A stretch of DNA of 64,000 nucleotides from Berberis thunbergii (lineage: Eukaryota; Streptophyta; Magnoliopsida; Ranunculales; Berberidaceae), in NCBI GenBank assembly GCA_003290165.1, contig QNQO01000527.1:62001-126000 (forward strand), in the 5' to 3' direction. Every line of letters begins with the position of its first letter. Within the stretch, counting starts at the first letter, position 1. Under the pieces are notes generated by a model. The model saw only the letters and a program-made list of their open reading frames with translations. It made no database searches and was not told where the DNA came from. A program made the translations under genes and the position numbers. Shown here one piece after another: positions 12,405 to 24,323 of the stretch.

Positions 12405-13761
12405 TAGGGGTGGGCATCCCATCCCGCAATCTCATTCCCGTCCCGATCCCGTCCCAATTTTTCCGGGTCTTAATGGGATTGAATAATTTCATCCCGATCT
12501 AGAATGGGAAGGGATGGATGCAGATTTTCAATCCCGCTAATCTCGTCCCGTCCCGAACTAATTTTTTAATATTAATTATTAATATTTTTATTTACTTATT
12601 TATTTATTTTATGAACATTTGCATAAAATGTTCAGGCTTCCAGCAGCAGCAGCAGGCTTCCAGCATGCTTCCAGCACCAGCCAACCCATCAGACTTACTT
12701 AGAATGTGATGAGTGTATGCCTCCTCTATATGTGTAGTACTTCCACCAAAGTGCAGATTTCATACACAAATGCGGTGATGGTGTATTGTTAGCTGCTTTG
12801 GGCCTGAAGACTACCTGGATATCATGATGGCTTTAGCTTCGAAGAATCCAGCATCCTTGTCTTCTTAAGTTTTCATGAGTGTGTACAAAGGAGATATGTG
12901 TTGCATGGTGTTGTTCTGTTTTTGGCATAGAGAATTGAATTATGAGAGCTGAGTTGAATACCTGGTGCATTTGTTATTTATATGGTGCTTGAATTCTCAC
13001 AGGAAGCATGTTTTGGAATTGAATGATTTGGGGTGAGAGGGAGGGAGGGACCAAATAATCTAATTCTCTGCCCATTTTCCCATTCCCAACCGGCCCCTTC
13101 TAAGAAAAAAAAAATATCGTCAATAAATTCATGCAACAAAAATGCATTTTTCCCAATAACTCGAATCTGTATATTATATTCGAATTTGTAGCAACTATAG
13201 CAGTATAGATGGTGAGTGTTATTTTGATGAAAACTTGGCTCGATGAGTTGCTGAGGCTTTGGCTGTAATCAAATAATAATGTGGACCTAATTACATTGCA
13301 ATTATTGTCAGTTTGATCTTATTATTGCTCCCTTGATGACTTGCAGAGAACAGTGGTGCATGTCATGTGCAGTGAGGGAACAGCCGGATCTATAAATGAT
13401 GATGTACATCTCCTGCTAAAATGAACATTAGATTAATTGGTGTTATCTACCGTGCCTGCATTCGCATAACGCTGGCTTCCAGCACCAGGCTTCCAGCAGC
13501 AGCACCAGGCTTCCAGCATGCTTCCAGCACCAGGCTTCCAGCTGTCCAGGCTTCTAGCAGTCCAGGAGTCCAGGCTTCCAGCACCAGGCTTCTATTTGAT
13601 ATGTCCAGATTAGCACGTTGATCTCGTCCCGCCCCGCCCCGTCCCGAACCCGTTTGGGATGGGACAAGGTCGGGATGAGGTTTTTCCCATCCCGTCCCGT
13701 CCCGATCCCGTATAAACGGGATGGGTATATCTCGTCCCATCCCGTCTTGTGCCCACCCCTA
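12405..13761 (+). mobile_element. Non-autonomous hAT-like element, 1,357 bp
   Basis: Perfect 12-bp terminal inverted repeats TAGGGGTGGGCA and TGCCCACCCCTA are flanked by an 8-bp target duplication ACTATGAC/GCTATGAC (12397-12404, 13762-13769) with one mismatch. The uninterrupted target CGCTATGACTCTGG exists in the left Tekay LTR near 2006, which confirms the boundaries. Subterminal regions are rich in CCCGTCCCGATCCCG-type repeats in inverted arrangement. The interior holds cttccagcaccagg minisatellite tracts and about 700 bp of unrecognised sequence. No transposase is visible. TIR and duplication length fit hAT elements. Confidence 0.85.
13470..13592 (+). repeat. CTTCCAGCACCAGG minisatellite inside the hAT-like element
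   Basis: About eight diverged repeats of CTTCCAGCA(CCA)GG and GTCCAGG run through here. A shorter tract of the same motif sits at 12638-12682 near the other end of the element, so it belongs to both subterminal regions. The codons it offers are low complexity and not evidence of a gene. Confidence 0.7.
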
Positions 13762-13889
13762 GCTATGACTCTGGCGGGGCGAATCAAATATACTTATTTT
13801 GTTCAGATTTTTATTGTAGTTTTTATTTTCGTTTCATTCCCGTATCAAGAATGTGTTATATTATGATGTTGTGGCCGGTTACGATCCGC

Positions 13890-14135
13890 CTGTACCGATA
13901 TTGTTTGTTTTGGGCTACCATCCGGCCCTCACGGCTTTAAAAGGCCTCGATACAATGGGGAGCTAACCCCGCACATATAAGGATCATCCTCCGCCCCTAC
14001 CCAGGCGATATGGGACTATGATCTCCCTTGTTGCTCATCCAACCCCTTTCGGCCTATTGGGCCTGTTGGGCATCTTGGGCCTGTTGGGCTCCAACCCTCA
14101 CCCTCACCTCAGGTCCGCCCACTCAGGCTCTCACA
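13890..14135 (-). repeat. TRIM LTR copy b
   Basis: It aligns with 14254-14504 from CTGTACCGATATTG through to the CTCTCACA end at 14135. It lacks the first ~20 bp, where the Tekay fragment joins. Shared blocks include GGGCTACCATCCGGCCCTC and GCACATATAAGGATCATCC. Confidence 0.8.
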
Positions 14136-14253
14136 ATCCACCCTCCCTTAAGGCCCAACATCCTCGTTGGCCATACAGGTACAACGTCCACATTGCCCGA
14201 GGGCCCACCTCTATGTGGCATACTTCCGGTTGGGTTAGGCTCTGATACCAAAC
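14136..14253 (-). mobile_element. TRIM internal region with PPT and PBS
   Basis: This is a 118-bp interior read on the minus strand. A tRNA-iMet-type PBS (GCTCTGATACCA on plus, 14239-14250) lies 3 bp from LTR copy c. A purine tract (minus AAGGGAGGGTGGAT, 14136-14149) adjoins LTR copy b. With no room for coding sequence and LTRs of ~250 bp, this is a textbook terminal-repeat retrotransposon in miniature. Confidence 0.85.
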
Positions 14254-14504
14254 TGTAACGACCCCCTCCCGCACTGTATCGATACTGTCCGCTTTGGGCT
14301 ACCATCCGGCCCTCGTGGCTTTAAAAGGCCTCGATACAATGGGGAGCTGAGTCTGCACATATAAGGATCATCCTCCTCCCAATATGGAATTATGATCCCC
14401 CTTTGTAGCTCGTCCAACCCCTCTCGGCCTATTGAGCCTGTTGGGCATCTTGGGTCTGTTGGGCTCCAACCCTCACCTCAGGTCCTCCCACTCAGGGTCT
14501 CACA
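14254..14504 (-). repeat. TRIM LTR copy c (complete, 251 bp)
   Basis: It runs TGTAACGACCCCC...GGGTCTCACA on the plus strand, so it begins TG and ends CA. The right edge meets TTCGA, the 5-bp target duplication, and then the resumed tandem array. Confidence 0.85.
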
Positions 14505-14509
14505 TTCGA

Positions 14510-15052
14510 TGTATCAGTCAATCCAAAGTTTTTCTGAGTAAGTTGACTTTTTTTCCCATCTTTCACTTCGTGGTTGATCATACCAGAAGTATGTTTGTGT
14601 TTGACTTATGCATCATGACCTTTTGTTCATGGCCTTATGTGCCGATTACTTTGCATTGTCTGTCTTTAATGCCTTAATTTTTTTTGCTTGGTTGCAAGAT
14701 GAAGGGTTTGAATTCGGAGTTTGATTGATAATCCCATTTCGAGTGCTTAACAATTTATAGTAGAGTCCATTATGTTGTAGAGTTTGCTTGTGAATATACA
14801 TTGCATTTCTATGACTGTTGCTCGATTGATGTCGTTTCTTATGACGATAGGGGGTTGATTCCTGTGTGCCCTTATTGTTTGAAGGGTATTCGTTTCTGAT
14901 TGTCGAATTTGGTTTCGTAGTGGCCTGGGGTCTGTTTTAGTGTTGTTTTGCCTTGAGTGGTCTTAACTCGTTCGTTGCAACTTTTTCCTTCATTATTCTT
15001 CTATAGTTTTGGTAGTCATTCGTTATGTGTATTGTTGTCATGAGGTAGCTAA
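14510..15052. other. Last tandem-array copy and anonymous sequence
   Basis: The first ~65 bp continue the ~69-bp tandem repeat (TATCAGTCAATCCAAAG and following). The remaining ~470 bp are T-rich with no credible coding region and no match I recognise. They are the left flank of the CACTA element at 15056. Confidence 0.5.
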
Positions 15053-15055
15053 TAA

Positions 15056-15352
15056 CACTACTACAAATATTAGCTTAGGTAACGCCACTTAGATAGCGCT
15101 TTTTTAAAGAGCTATCCAAGTGGGCACTAGGATAGCGCTTATTTGTCTTTAAAAAAAAAAAAAAAAACACGCTACAATAGCGCTTTTAATTTTTTTTTCA
15201 GTTAGGCGCTATCTTAGTTATGTCTTAAATAGCGCTTTAAAAAACGCTATGAGAAAAAACGTTACCAAAGCTACCATAGCGCTTTTAAAGTGCTTGCATA
15301 GTGCTTCGAAAGCGCTATGCTACTTACATTTAGGATAGCGCTTCGATTTTAA
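15056..15352. repeat. Left subterminal repeats of the 4.5-kb CACTA element
   Basis: Repeated AGCGCTAT, ATAGCGCTTTT and AAGCGCTAT motifs occur about ten times in ~300 bp in both orientations, around a poly-A run near 15153. In En/Spm such arrays bind the TNPA-type protein; that role here is inferred from the family. Confidence 0.8.
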
Positions 15353-15489
15353 TCAAATATCAAATTAAATCTCATTTTTTCAGATCTTGATACGATCGGA
15401 CGGTTAAGATCACAAACCCTCATTTTTTCATTTTTTCAGATTTTGGTTTCCTTGACATTTAGAATTCCCCTTCTCAAACACACAGAGAG

Positions 15490-15660
15490 GCGATGAAATC
15501 GAAGGAAGAAGAAGAAGAAATCGAAGAAGAAGAAGAAATCGAAGAACAAATCGAAGGAAGAAGAAGAAGAAGGAAGACGAAGAGAGAAGAAGAACAAATC
15601 GAAGGAAGACGAACTCAGAAGTAGAAGAAACTCAGACTCAGAGATTAGATCTGGACCTTT
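15490..15660 (+). other. GAAGAA-rich tract, probable captured 5' UTR
   Basis: About 120 bp of (GAA)n/(GAAGAAATC)n followed by GATTAGATCTGGACCTTTG|GTAAGT, which looks like an exon end with a splice donor near 15661. It could be the leader of the element's own transcript. No protein is supported. Confidence 0.35.
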
Positions 15661-16452
15661 GGTAAGTGGTAACCTGCTTCTTTGGTGGCTTTTTCGTTCT
15701 GTTCTTCTTCAAACCTGCGAATCTGCGATGGTTTATGGTTTTGTTCTTCTTCAAACCTGCGATGGTTTAGATCTGTTCTTCTTCGTTTTGTTCTGTTTTT
15801 CTTTGGTTTATTGTTTTGCAAGAACAACACAAGTGGCAGAATAGGCCCTGAGTTGTGATTACTTTGAGGATAAAATATCAGGCTTCATTTATTTTGTCTT
15901 TGTTCACCTTCTTTATGTATGGTTAAATTAGGAATTGAAGTAAAACATCAAGAGTAACTTATCTTTACTGCAGTATGGTATACTAGCAATCAAGATGAGC
16001 TGAGTGTTAGTGAAGTGTGGGATGTCACTTCATCACTTGCATATTCTCAATCTGTTTCTGTGAGATTGAAGTTCTTTGTTGACACTCGTTTGTGAATCAT
16101 GGACTGCTATGATTTCTTTTGTTCGAATTACATTATTTCTCATTTTTCCATTCAGAATCAGGGTTCCCATTTGTAATTCATTTGGGTTAGATATTGGACA
16201 AATCTTAATTGCTCAGTTAACACTTAACAGTGCATGACATAGTGAAATCTATGCTTAGAATCTATTTCTTAAAGTAAATTTTTCCTAAAATTGATGAATT
16301 CCACCTAAGAGCCATTGGTTTATTCTTTCAAAATTTTTAGTTTGAGTGTTTATTCCATTCTATTTTGAGAGCTAATCTTTTATTCCACTATGTTGAGAGC
16401 ATACTTATAAATTGTGAGAAATTTTCATTGCCTAGCATCGTCATCTCTGCAG

Positions 16453-17861
<1,409 letters not shown>

Positions 17862-18759
17862 TGAAATTTCATCCTCATGGCAGTGACATTCTTATCTAGT
17901 TAGCTAAGCCATGGCTAGGACCAAATGGTAGAATATTTAGGGATTAGGTTGATCCTATTCAAGATGTCATCATCATCTCAGCAAGGCTTCGGTATGGTAT
18001 TAGTAAAGTCCCAATGAAAGGGGTACATCTGATGACCTGGTGTTTTAAATGAAGTTGTGAACTGAGGGGCAGAGATAATTCTGCCTTAGGGTATGTGCAG
18101 ATTTGATATATTATGTTTTTTTAGTGAGCTCTTTTTGAGTTCTTTTACTTGACACGCTTTTACTGAAACAAATATTCTACACAGAGGAAAAGTTACTATG
18201 AAACCATCTGCTTAATACCCATTTGACACCCTATGTTGGACCTCCTGCATGAAGATATCAGAAAGGATGACCATGTTAATAAATCTCCAGTAAAATAAAT
18301 TAAATTATGGTCCTCAGAAACTTAAATCCATGGCGAGGTGACCATCAAATCTCCCAATTGGGATCATCAAACCCTTTCGTGAAAATGATATTCTCATCTC
18401 TCTCTCTCTCTCCCTTGACGCAAATTCAATTTGATTGTCTTGTTTGGTATATGAGTATAACAATGTTAACCAAAATATGCATATATAGGTTGCAGAAGTT
18501 GTTTTGTTTGTGTGTGACGTGTATATCTTGTGTCAGGGCATTCATACATGGGCGGGTGTGCAGGTCTCTTCACGTGTTTGGCTGGTCATATCTCCTAGGA
18601 AGTAAGGTAATGGAACATAAATGTTAATTGGTGATTATTCATCAATTCATTTCTAGTTATTTTTCACAGGCTAATTATCAGAATATTTGTTTGGATTCTT
18701 ATATTGGTAATTCGTTTTTACCAAGTTTAAACTGCTAATTTTCATTGGTGACACTGCAG

Positions 18760-18864
18760 AGTATTTGTGAAGATTTGCCTCTATGGACCATGGTGTACTT
18801 GTTGCCTAATCTAGTTAGTTGGTCAAGTGAATTCCTCCTTGGCACTGCCTCCTCTGCATATCAG
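18760..18864 (+). pseudogene. Captured exon resembling glycoside hydrolase family 1 (beta-glucosidase)
   Basis: A 105-bp, 35-codon open exon flanked by CTGCAG and GTATCA splice sites ends in EFLLGTASSAYQ. GH1 enzymes carry F-x-FGTA(S/T)SAYQ near the N terminus, with an intron commonly just after it. The upstream residues (LPLWTMVYLLPN) do not match anything I recognise, so the exon may be chimeric. Only a fragment is present, without either catalytic Glu. Confidence 0.45.
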
Positions 18865-18941
18865 GTATCACAACTTCTACAATTTCCTCCTTAGTGTGTG
18901 TGTGTGTTGTTATACTTATACAATGCCATGATGCAATTTCA

Positions 18942-19136
18942 GGTTATGCGAGGATACAATTTGAAGTGGCGGTAGAATCTGAGAAACATTCAGCGATGCC
19001 GCAATGTACAGACGAAGTTAGGACTGTAGGAGAAGTTGTTGGCCATTTCATTACGTGGCCAAAAAAGCTGGTGTATATATATGATAGCATATTAACAATT
19101 TTGTATGAATGCTTAAATTATATTTTGAATGAATGA
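18942..19136 (+). pseudogene. 3' exon of a Transposase_24-type CACTA gene
   Basis: After an ATTTCAG acceptor, about 64 codons run to a stop at 19136 and include EVRTVGEVVGHFITWPKKLV. A VG-x-F-x-WPK-x-LV ending is typical of plant TNPA/PttA-like CACTA proteins. It sits next to the right subterminal repeats, where the 3' end of the element's own transcript is expected. The exon is probably native and the host exons were acquired upstream of it. Confidence 0.55.
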
Positions 19137-19244
19137 GAAACAGTTAGTTATCATGTTGTGTCTTTATTGATTGATTGAACGTTGTCATTATTATATTAAA
19201 TATTATATAAAAAAATATTATATGGTAGTTAATAAAAAAAATTC

Positions 19245-19515
19245 ACCGAAATTAAATAGCGCTTTAGAAGCTAATTAAAAAAAATCAAAAAAAAAAATTA
19301 AAAAAAATCAACAAAATTAAATAGCGCTCATAAAAGCGCTATGCAAGCTAATTTAAAAAAAAAATTAACGCTTAGATAGCGCTATTCAAGTACGCGCCTT
19401 GCATAGCGCTTTTTTGAGCGCTATCTAAGCTACCATAGCGGTAGCTTAGATAGCGCTAAAAAGCGCTATCTAAGCCTATTTTTAAGCGCTATGCAAGCCT
19501 ATATTTGTAGTAGTG
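19245..19515. repeat. Right subterminal repeats of the 4.5-kb CACTA element
   Basis: AGCGCTAT and its complement recur about ten times with A-rich spacers, mirroring the left end and closing at the GTAGTAGTG terminus. Confidence 0.8.
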
Positions 19516-19518
19516 TAA

Positions 19519-21549
19519 ACTCAGAATGCTTCTTGATCAAATCCCAGGGAGTGAGTTATTGACAGGTGGTTTCGGCAATCAGAGTAGAATCCAACATTGA
19601 ACATGCTCACATTAGCACCTATTGCCAAGGCTTTAGTTCATTTATGTATCTAGTTTTATTCGTCGAATCAATTTTTTTTGCGTTAGTTTCGTTACCAGTA
19701 ATGGAGGAGGCGTCATTGGCCTTGTCATGGATATTGTGGATCAAGTTTGCATTTGTCAGTAAGGCCTTCAAATTCGATCAGTTGGTTGATCTATGCTTGA
19801 AGTGCAAATTTCTCTGTGTTTTTCGTTGTGAGTTGTCGTAGTGGTTTTTTTTATATCGTTTAATGGTGTTGGTGCTCCTACTGCGATATAGATCAGCTCG
19901 AGTGGGAAGTGTTATTGGTTGTCTCTATGATTGGCTTGATTATTTGCTTCCTCCTACTATGTAGTATAGGGTGTGTATTAGTTCTCTGGGTTGCTCTTTT
20001 GATCCCATAGTGGTGTCTACCTTCTCTTTTCCTTTGGGCTACTTATTTGGTAGTCTGATGAATTCGTCGAGTCGTCCTCTTTGAAATCAATGCTCAATTT
20101 TGTCTTTCGAATTATAGCAGTCTTTGGTGTAATGCCCGTGATCCTTGTGGAAAGAGTAGTACTTGCTCTTATCTTGCCCCTCTGGGTCTCTTTTCATTTT
20201 GAACAACAAGTTGATGTCCTCCGATTTCGTGATGGAATTCAGTATGTTCGCTCGACTTATTTTTAAGGTCGTGTTTGGTTTATATGTCTTTTTATCACAC
20301 TTGTTACTCGTTCATGCTAGAGCCTTGCCGATTGCAACTTTTCGAGCTCTTGCTAGTTGAATTTAGATCTCCCATTGGTCCGATGTCTCTTTGGCTGAAC
20401 GTTTTCCTCCCAGGGCCTTTCTTCTCTCCTTTTTCACCTCTTTGAGTGGCCTTCTATCTTGGATTCGTTCCACTTCCTAGCTGCAACCATCTCCTCGAGA
20501 GTGATGTGTTTTTGGGCGGTCTTCAGTAAAGTCACCATGTTCTTAGGAGGTTAAAAATTCGAATGGCAACTCATTCTTAGTGATGACATGGTCATTTTTT
20601 CAGTCTAGGGTAAAAATAGCAATGGCCATGTCATCACTACAGCCGTCGATCGATGTCAACTCGTTAATAAAATGAGTGACGTACTCCCCTATTGTCTCAT
20701 CGAGCTTCTGTTTGATGTGAAACAAGTAGTGTGGCCCCTTCCTCATCAGTGACTGTCGATGAACCTCGTGATGAAGGTGGTAGCTAGTGCCAGGAAGGTG
20801 TCTATCGACCTTGGTGGTAGGCTGTTGAACCAACTCATTGATGTGGAGGTGAGACTGGCCAGAAATGTCAATGCCATCATGTGGTGAAAGTGTCACAAAT
20901 GGTCTGTCAGATTGGTGGTGCAATCTTATGCTTCAAACTTTTGAGATATGAACTTTTTCGACATAGGAGTCATCATGAGCACAAAGGAGAATGGTGGTCT
21001 GGCCAATTCGTACAACACGTTTAAATCTATAACCCCGAACCTGAATGGGATTTCAGCAGGGGTCTTGTCACTCTGTGGGGGCGATCTTGTGGTGGTTAGC
21101 TGCTTTCGAGATTTACTTGATAAGGTTTGCAGGAACTTCAGTACTTTCTCGGACTTGGTTGGCAGAGTTTTGTTGTGGCAGTGCTTGGACAGGGTCAACG
21201 GTCTAAGCACGCTCTTGGTTGAGCTTGTCCACCATTTTGATCATACAGTCCATCTGGGCCATGAGTAGATCCACACGAGGGTCCATGGCAACGCCACCAG
21301 ATGTTTAGGATAGTTGGGCTATCACATGTTGTAGCTCCCTATTGTTGGGCACGATTGGCCCAATGGTTGTCGCTGGATTAGAATCGTGTTGTGTTGGCAA
21401 TGCAACTTAATTAGTTGGAGGATTGCTTTTATCGTAGCTAGGTTGAGAGTCTTTAGAGTGTCCCATGTGTCCCAAGAGCTTTTCAATCACTGATCAAAAC
21501 TGAGGAAGTTTTCGACTACATACTCTTTTCTTGAATGAAAACTGTTGTT
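19519..21549 (-). pseudogene. Ty3/gypsy (Tat/Ogre-like) gag fragment
   Basis: Read on the minus strand from the PBS near 21570, degenerate frames encode a Retrotrans_gag region: FRFGVIDLNVLYELARPPFS (about 21000) and KQKLDETIGEYVTHFINELT (about 20690). Further on near 20150 is KSKYYSFHKDHGHYT, matching the YC-x-FH-x-DHGHDT motif that precedes the protease in this clade. No RT or integrase follows before the CACTA element at 19515. The same gag motif occurs in the two nested elements at 46-59 kb, so the three are related. It is broken by several stops. Confidence 0.7.
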
Positions 21550-21572
21550 CCCCACGGACGACGCCAAACTAA
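21550..21572 (-). promoter_or_regulatory. Primer binding region of the minus-strand gypsy element
   Basis: On the minus strand TTTGGCGTCGTCCGTGGGGA directly follows the LTR end. It is close to the TTTGGCGCCGTCTGTGGGAA seen after the LTR in many plant Tat-lineage elements. Confidence 0.65.
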
Positions 21573-22163
21573 TGTGTCAAAAATTCAGTCTTTTGTAAGT
21601 TTGACTTGCAAAACAAATGTTAGATTGCCAAATACTACCATTTTGGTGGCCGAAGGCACTCCGATGCTTAAGTCAGTAATTCAGTCGGAGATGGAAATAA
21701 TCTAGACAAAACTCACTTAAAATTACATATCTTTGTCGAATGTTCCCTTTACCTTATATAACGGTTGTTGTTAATTCCTTGTGTGACTTAAGCATGTGAG
21801 GCATAACGATGGGAGGCATTCTCTATAACAGTCTCCTTCTTTATGAAGACATGTCCCCGGAGGCGTAACTCCATCCATGACTTTTTTTCTCTGTAATATT
21901 TTTCCTCTTTAAAGGAGAACTCTATTGGGCCTGGACTTGGGCATTTGTTTATGATTTATTCTGACGGACCCTGTTTGGGATTTTATAACTGGACTCGCCC
22001 TTTTGGGCATTATGAATTGATCTGGTTTTGGGATACTTGATCCTCGTGATGGACAATCTCTACCATGTGTATGGCTGCGATAAGTCTTATTTGATGTATC
22101 ATCGTATATGACATAGGTGAGGAATTGTATTTTTCTTATTCCTAAAATGAAACTAACTTGAAC
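21573..22163 (-). repeat. Partial LTR of the minus-strand gypsy element
   Basis: The terminus next to the PBS reads TGTGTCAAAAATT on the plus strand. No second copy is in the window, and its far end is cut or obscured by the 19-kb CACTA element. It contains TATATAACGG near 21756, a possible promoter element but in plus orientation. No coding sequence is present. Confidence 0.5.
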
Positions 22164-22189
22164 ATTCACTACACCAAAAACCCCATTTA

Positions 22190-22662
22190 GCCACGCCAAC
22201 CTGGCCACGGCTCTAAACCGTTGGTATATTTGCCACGGCTAAAAACCGTAGCTATATTTACCAACGGCTTAAAACCGTGGGTAAAAAAGACCTGGCCACG
22301 GCTTAAAACCGTTGGTATATTTGGAACGGCTAAAAACCGTGGCTAATATTAGCAACGGCTCCAAACCGTTGGAATTATTAGCAACGGTTTTAAACCGTTG
22401 CAACATAATACTTTAGCAACGGTTGTCAACCGTGGCTACGTATAGAAACGGCTCAAAACCGTTGCAAAAATAAAATTTAGCAACGGTTTTGAACCGTGGC
22501 TATGGATAGCAACGGCCTAGAACCGTTGCAACAAAATATTTTAGCAACGGTTCTAAACCGTGGCTATGGCTAGCAACGGCACAAAACCGTTGCAAAATAA
22601 AATTTAGCAACGGTTCTAAACCGTGGCTAGCTATAGCAACGGCTCAGAACCGTGGCTACATG
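22190..22662. repeat. Left subterminal palindromic repeats of the 19-kb CACTA element
   Basis: About 15 units of AGCAACGGTTNNAAACCGTGGCTA pattern follow each other at 25-35 bp spacing. Each unit is itself a near palindrome of AACGGTT/AACCGTT. They are probable binding sites for the element's TNPA/Transposase_24 product, by analogy with En/Spm. Confidence 0.85.
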
Positions 22663-22689
22663 AAAAGCTGAAAAAAATTTTGGGCGGGG

Positions 22690-23112
22690 TATATTGGCGC
22701 TCGACATTCCCTCCACTCGCCATCGACAATTTCCCTCCTCCCCTCCACTCGACCTCGTCTCCTTCCCTGCTCCCTCCCTCGACTCGACTTCCATCGAAGC
22801 TTCCTCCTCCCCCTCCACTCGACTCGTCTCCTCCCCTCCACTCGACTCGTCTCCTTCGCTGCTCCCTCCCTCGACTCGACTTCCATCGAAGCTTCCCTCC
22901 TCCCCTCCACTCGACTCGTCTCCTTCGCTGCTCCCTCCCTCGACTCGACTTCCTGCTCCCTCCCTCGACTCGACTTCCCTGCGCCTTCTTCCCTGCTCCC
23001 TCCCTGTACTTCCTTCCTCCCCTATTTCCCTGCTCCTCCCCTCCTTCCCTGCTCCTCCCTCGACTTCCCTCCTCCCCTGGTCTTCCCTCCACTCGGCGTC
23101 TTCAAATCAATC
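22690..23112 (+). repeat. Pyrimidine-rich tandem repeat (CTCCACTCGACTCGTCTCC...)
   Basis: Units of about 60 bp combine CTCCCCTCCACTCGACTCG, TCTCCTTCGCTGCTCCCTCC and CTCGACTTCCATCGAAGCTT, repeated three to five times with gaps. Long open frames in all directions result from low composition complexity (Pro/Ser or Glu/Gly/Arg) and are not genes. The placement just inside the subterminal repeats and the CAGGTACC at 23128 suggest a transcript leader. Confidence 0.7.
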
Positions 23113-23159
23113 ACGCCCTCTCTCGTACAGGTACCCTCTCTCTCTCTTGTATTTTTTTA

Positions 23160-24323
23160 TGAAATTAGGGTTCCGAACAAATTGCAAGTCTTTGAGCATT
23201 GTTGACTAGGTATACAATTGCAAGTCTTTGAGTGATTGCAGAAGATGTTTTCATTTTGGGAAAAAATAACTAGGTATACAATTGGATTGGGGAAGATGTT
23301 TTCATTTTCGTTTTATATTTTTGTATTTAATTTTTAATTTGATACATGTATTATCCTTGAATTTTTTTTTTATTGGAATAGAGAAGTAATCCTATGTCCA
23401 TATGGAGAAATATTCAATTGGTTGATTTAAATGGTTGAAGTTGAAGAAAGAAATAAAACATTCTATCCCTGATGCTCTTCCATGTTCTAGTGCCATATGA
23501 ATTAAACGGATGTCTAGGATGACTAGTGCCATATGAATAAAGTCTATTTTTAAGTTTGTGATCGAGACGTATTTATAAAACTGTGTTTTGCGATACAATT
23601 AGAAAACCAAACCAGTTGCTCGCTCCCAAGGAACTATAGGTCATTTTTCTTTTATTGCATTATATGTGTCCTTTAGAGTGTAGCATCCTGATGTGCTTGC
23701 AGTCCCATAACATTTCATCTTCATAATCTGGACATATGGAAACCTCATGGAGCCTCAGGCTGCATTATCAGATGGGATATTCTATTGACTAGATAGGATA
23801 ATGGCTTCAACTTTGGCTTGTTTATTGAACACTGCTATAGGTAAGATACTGAGGTGAATGTTTGTTTACAATTCCATTCGGATGCCATGGATCTAGCAGT
23901 CATAGAAAGGTTTTCTTCCCATTATCAATTAGGTACTTGTAATATTTTTCTGCTTCAAGCCTTACCTTAAGGATAGTGCGCCAAACCCATGAGCTGTTTT
24001 GAGGTAGGTTTAGTGTCCAAAAATTCTTATTTTTTCTAAGGTTTCTCTTCACCCATTGTGTCCAAAGATTTGCATATGTGTCTCATCTTTGCAGGCTTAT
24101 TACTTTTTCGAAGATCCCTTATGTTGAATCCACCTTTTTGTTATGAATAAAGTCTTATGGGGAATGTCTAGTAATATCATCCACCAAAAGTTACAAGGAA
24201 GCTTTAATGGATAATTTTAACTTGTAATGTGCATTTTAAAACAAAATGTTTATATGTATGTTGGTCCACAAATTCTATTTTGTTGATGCTAATGATAATG
24301 TTGCTTTATTGTCTATCTTCCAG
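23160..24323. other. No gene seen (CACTA interior)
   Basis: A/T-rich sequence without credible coding regions. A short direct repeat (AACTAGGTATACAATTG, near 23208 and 23269) is present. The block may be intron or captured non-coding sequence upstream of the MBF1 exon. Confidence 0.4.

Larger units (their letters stand above)
10787..13889 (+). mobile_element. Fragment of Tekay-type LTR (third copy), carrying a hAT-like insert
   Basis: Excluding the 12405-13761 insert, this aligns with the right Tekay LTR from about 7503 to 9195: CGGTTTGGAGGCGATCAGAC, the 'TATTGCCTGTAAGTTTTTC' segment, the TAGGAGACTA segment and the GGCCGGTTACGATCCGCC stretch. It lacks both natural LTR ends, so it is a truncated or captured fragment rather than an ordinary solo LTR. 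It keeps the ~50 bp around GATGCTTGTATATTGG that the 7 kb copy lost. Confidence 0.8.
10678..14504 (-). mobile_element. TRIM-type LTR composite with three LTR copies, inserted in the tandem array
   Basis: The block is flanked by TTCGA (10673-10677 and 14505-14509), a 5-bp target duplication expected for an LTR element. On the minus strand the LTR runs TGTGAGAGCC...GTTACA. LTR copies lie at 10678-10786, 13890-14135 and 14254-14504. Between the last two is a canonical 118-bp TRIM interior with PPT and PBS. Between the first two lies a piece of Tekay LTR carrying a hAT-like element. Either the Tekay piece was captured as an internal region, or insertion and recombination among LTRs produced the array. 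No coding capacity is present. Confidence 0.7.

Noticed and set aside
14239..14250. GCTCTGATACCA as part of a tRNA gene
   Set aside because: It is only the 12-bp complement of the tRNA-iMet 3' end, adjacent to LTRs, so a PBS; no cloverleaf can be made around it.
22623..23209. Long open frames on both strands (Pro/Ser-rich or Glu/Gly/Arg-rich, up to 179 codons)
   Set aside because: They come from a pyrimidine-rich tandem repeat that lacks stops in all frames; no domain or codon signal supports a protein.
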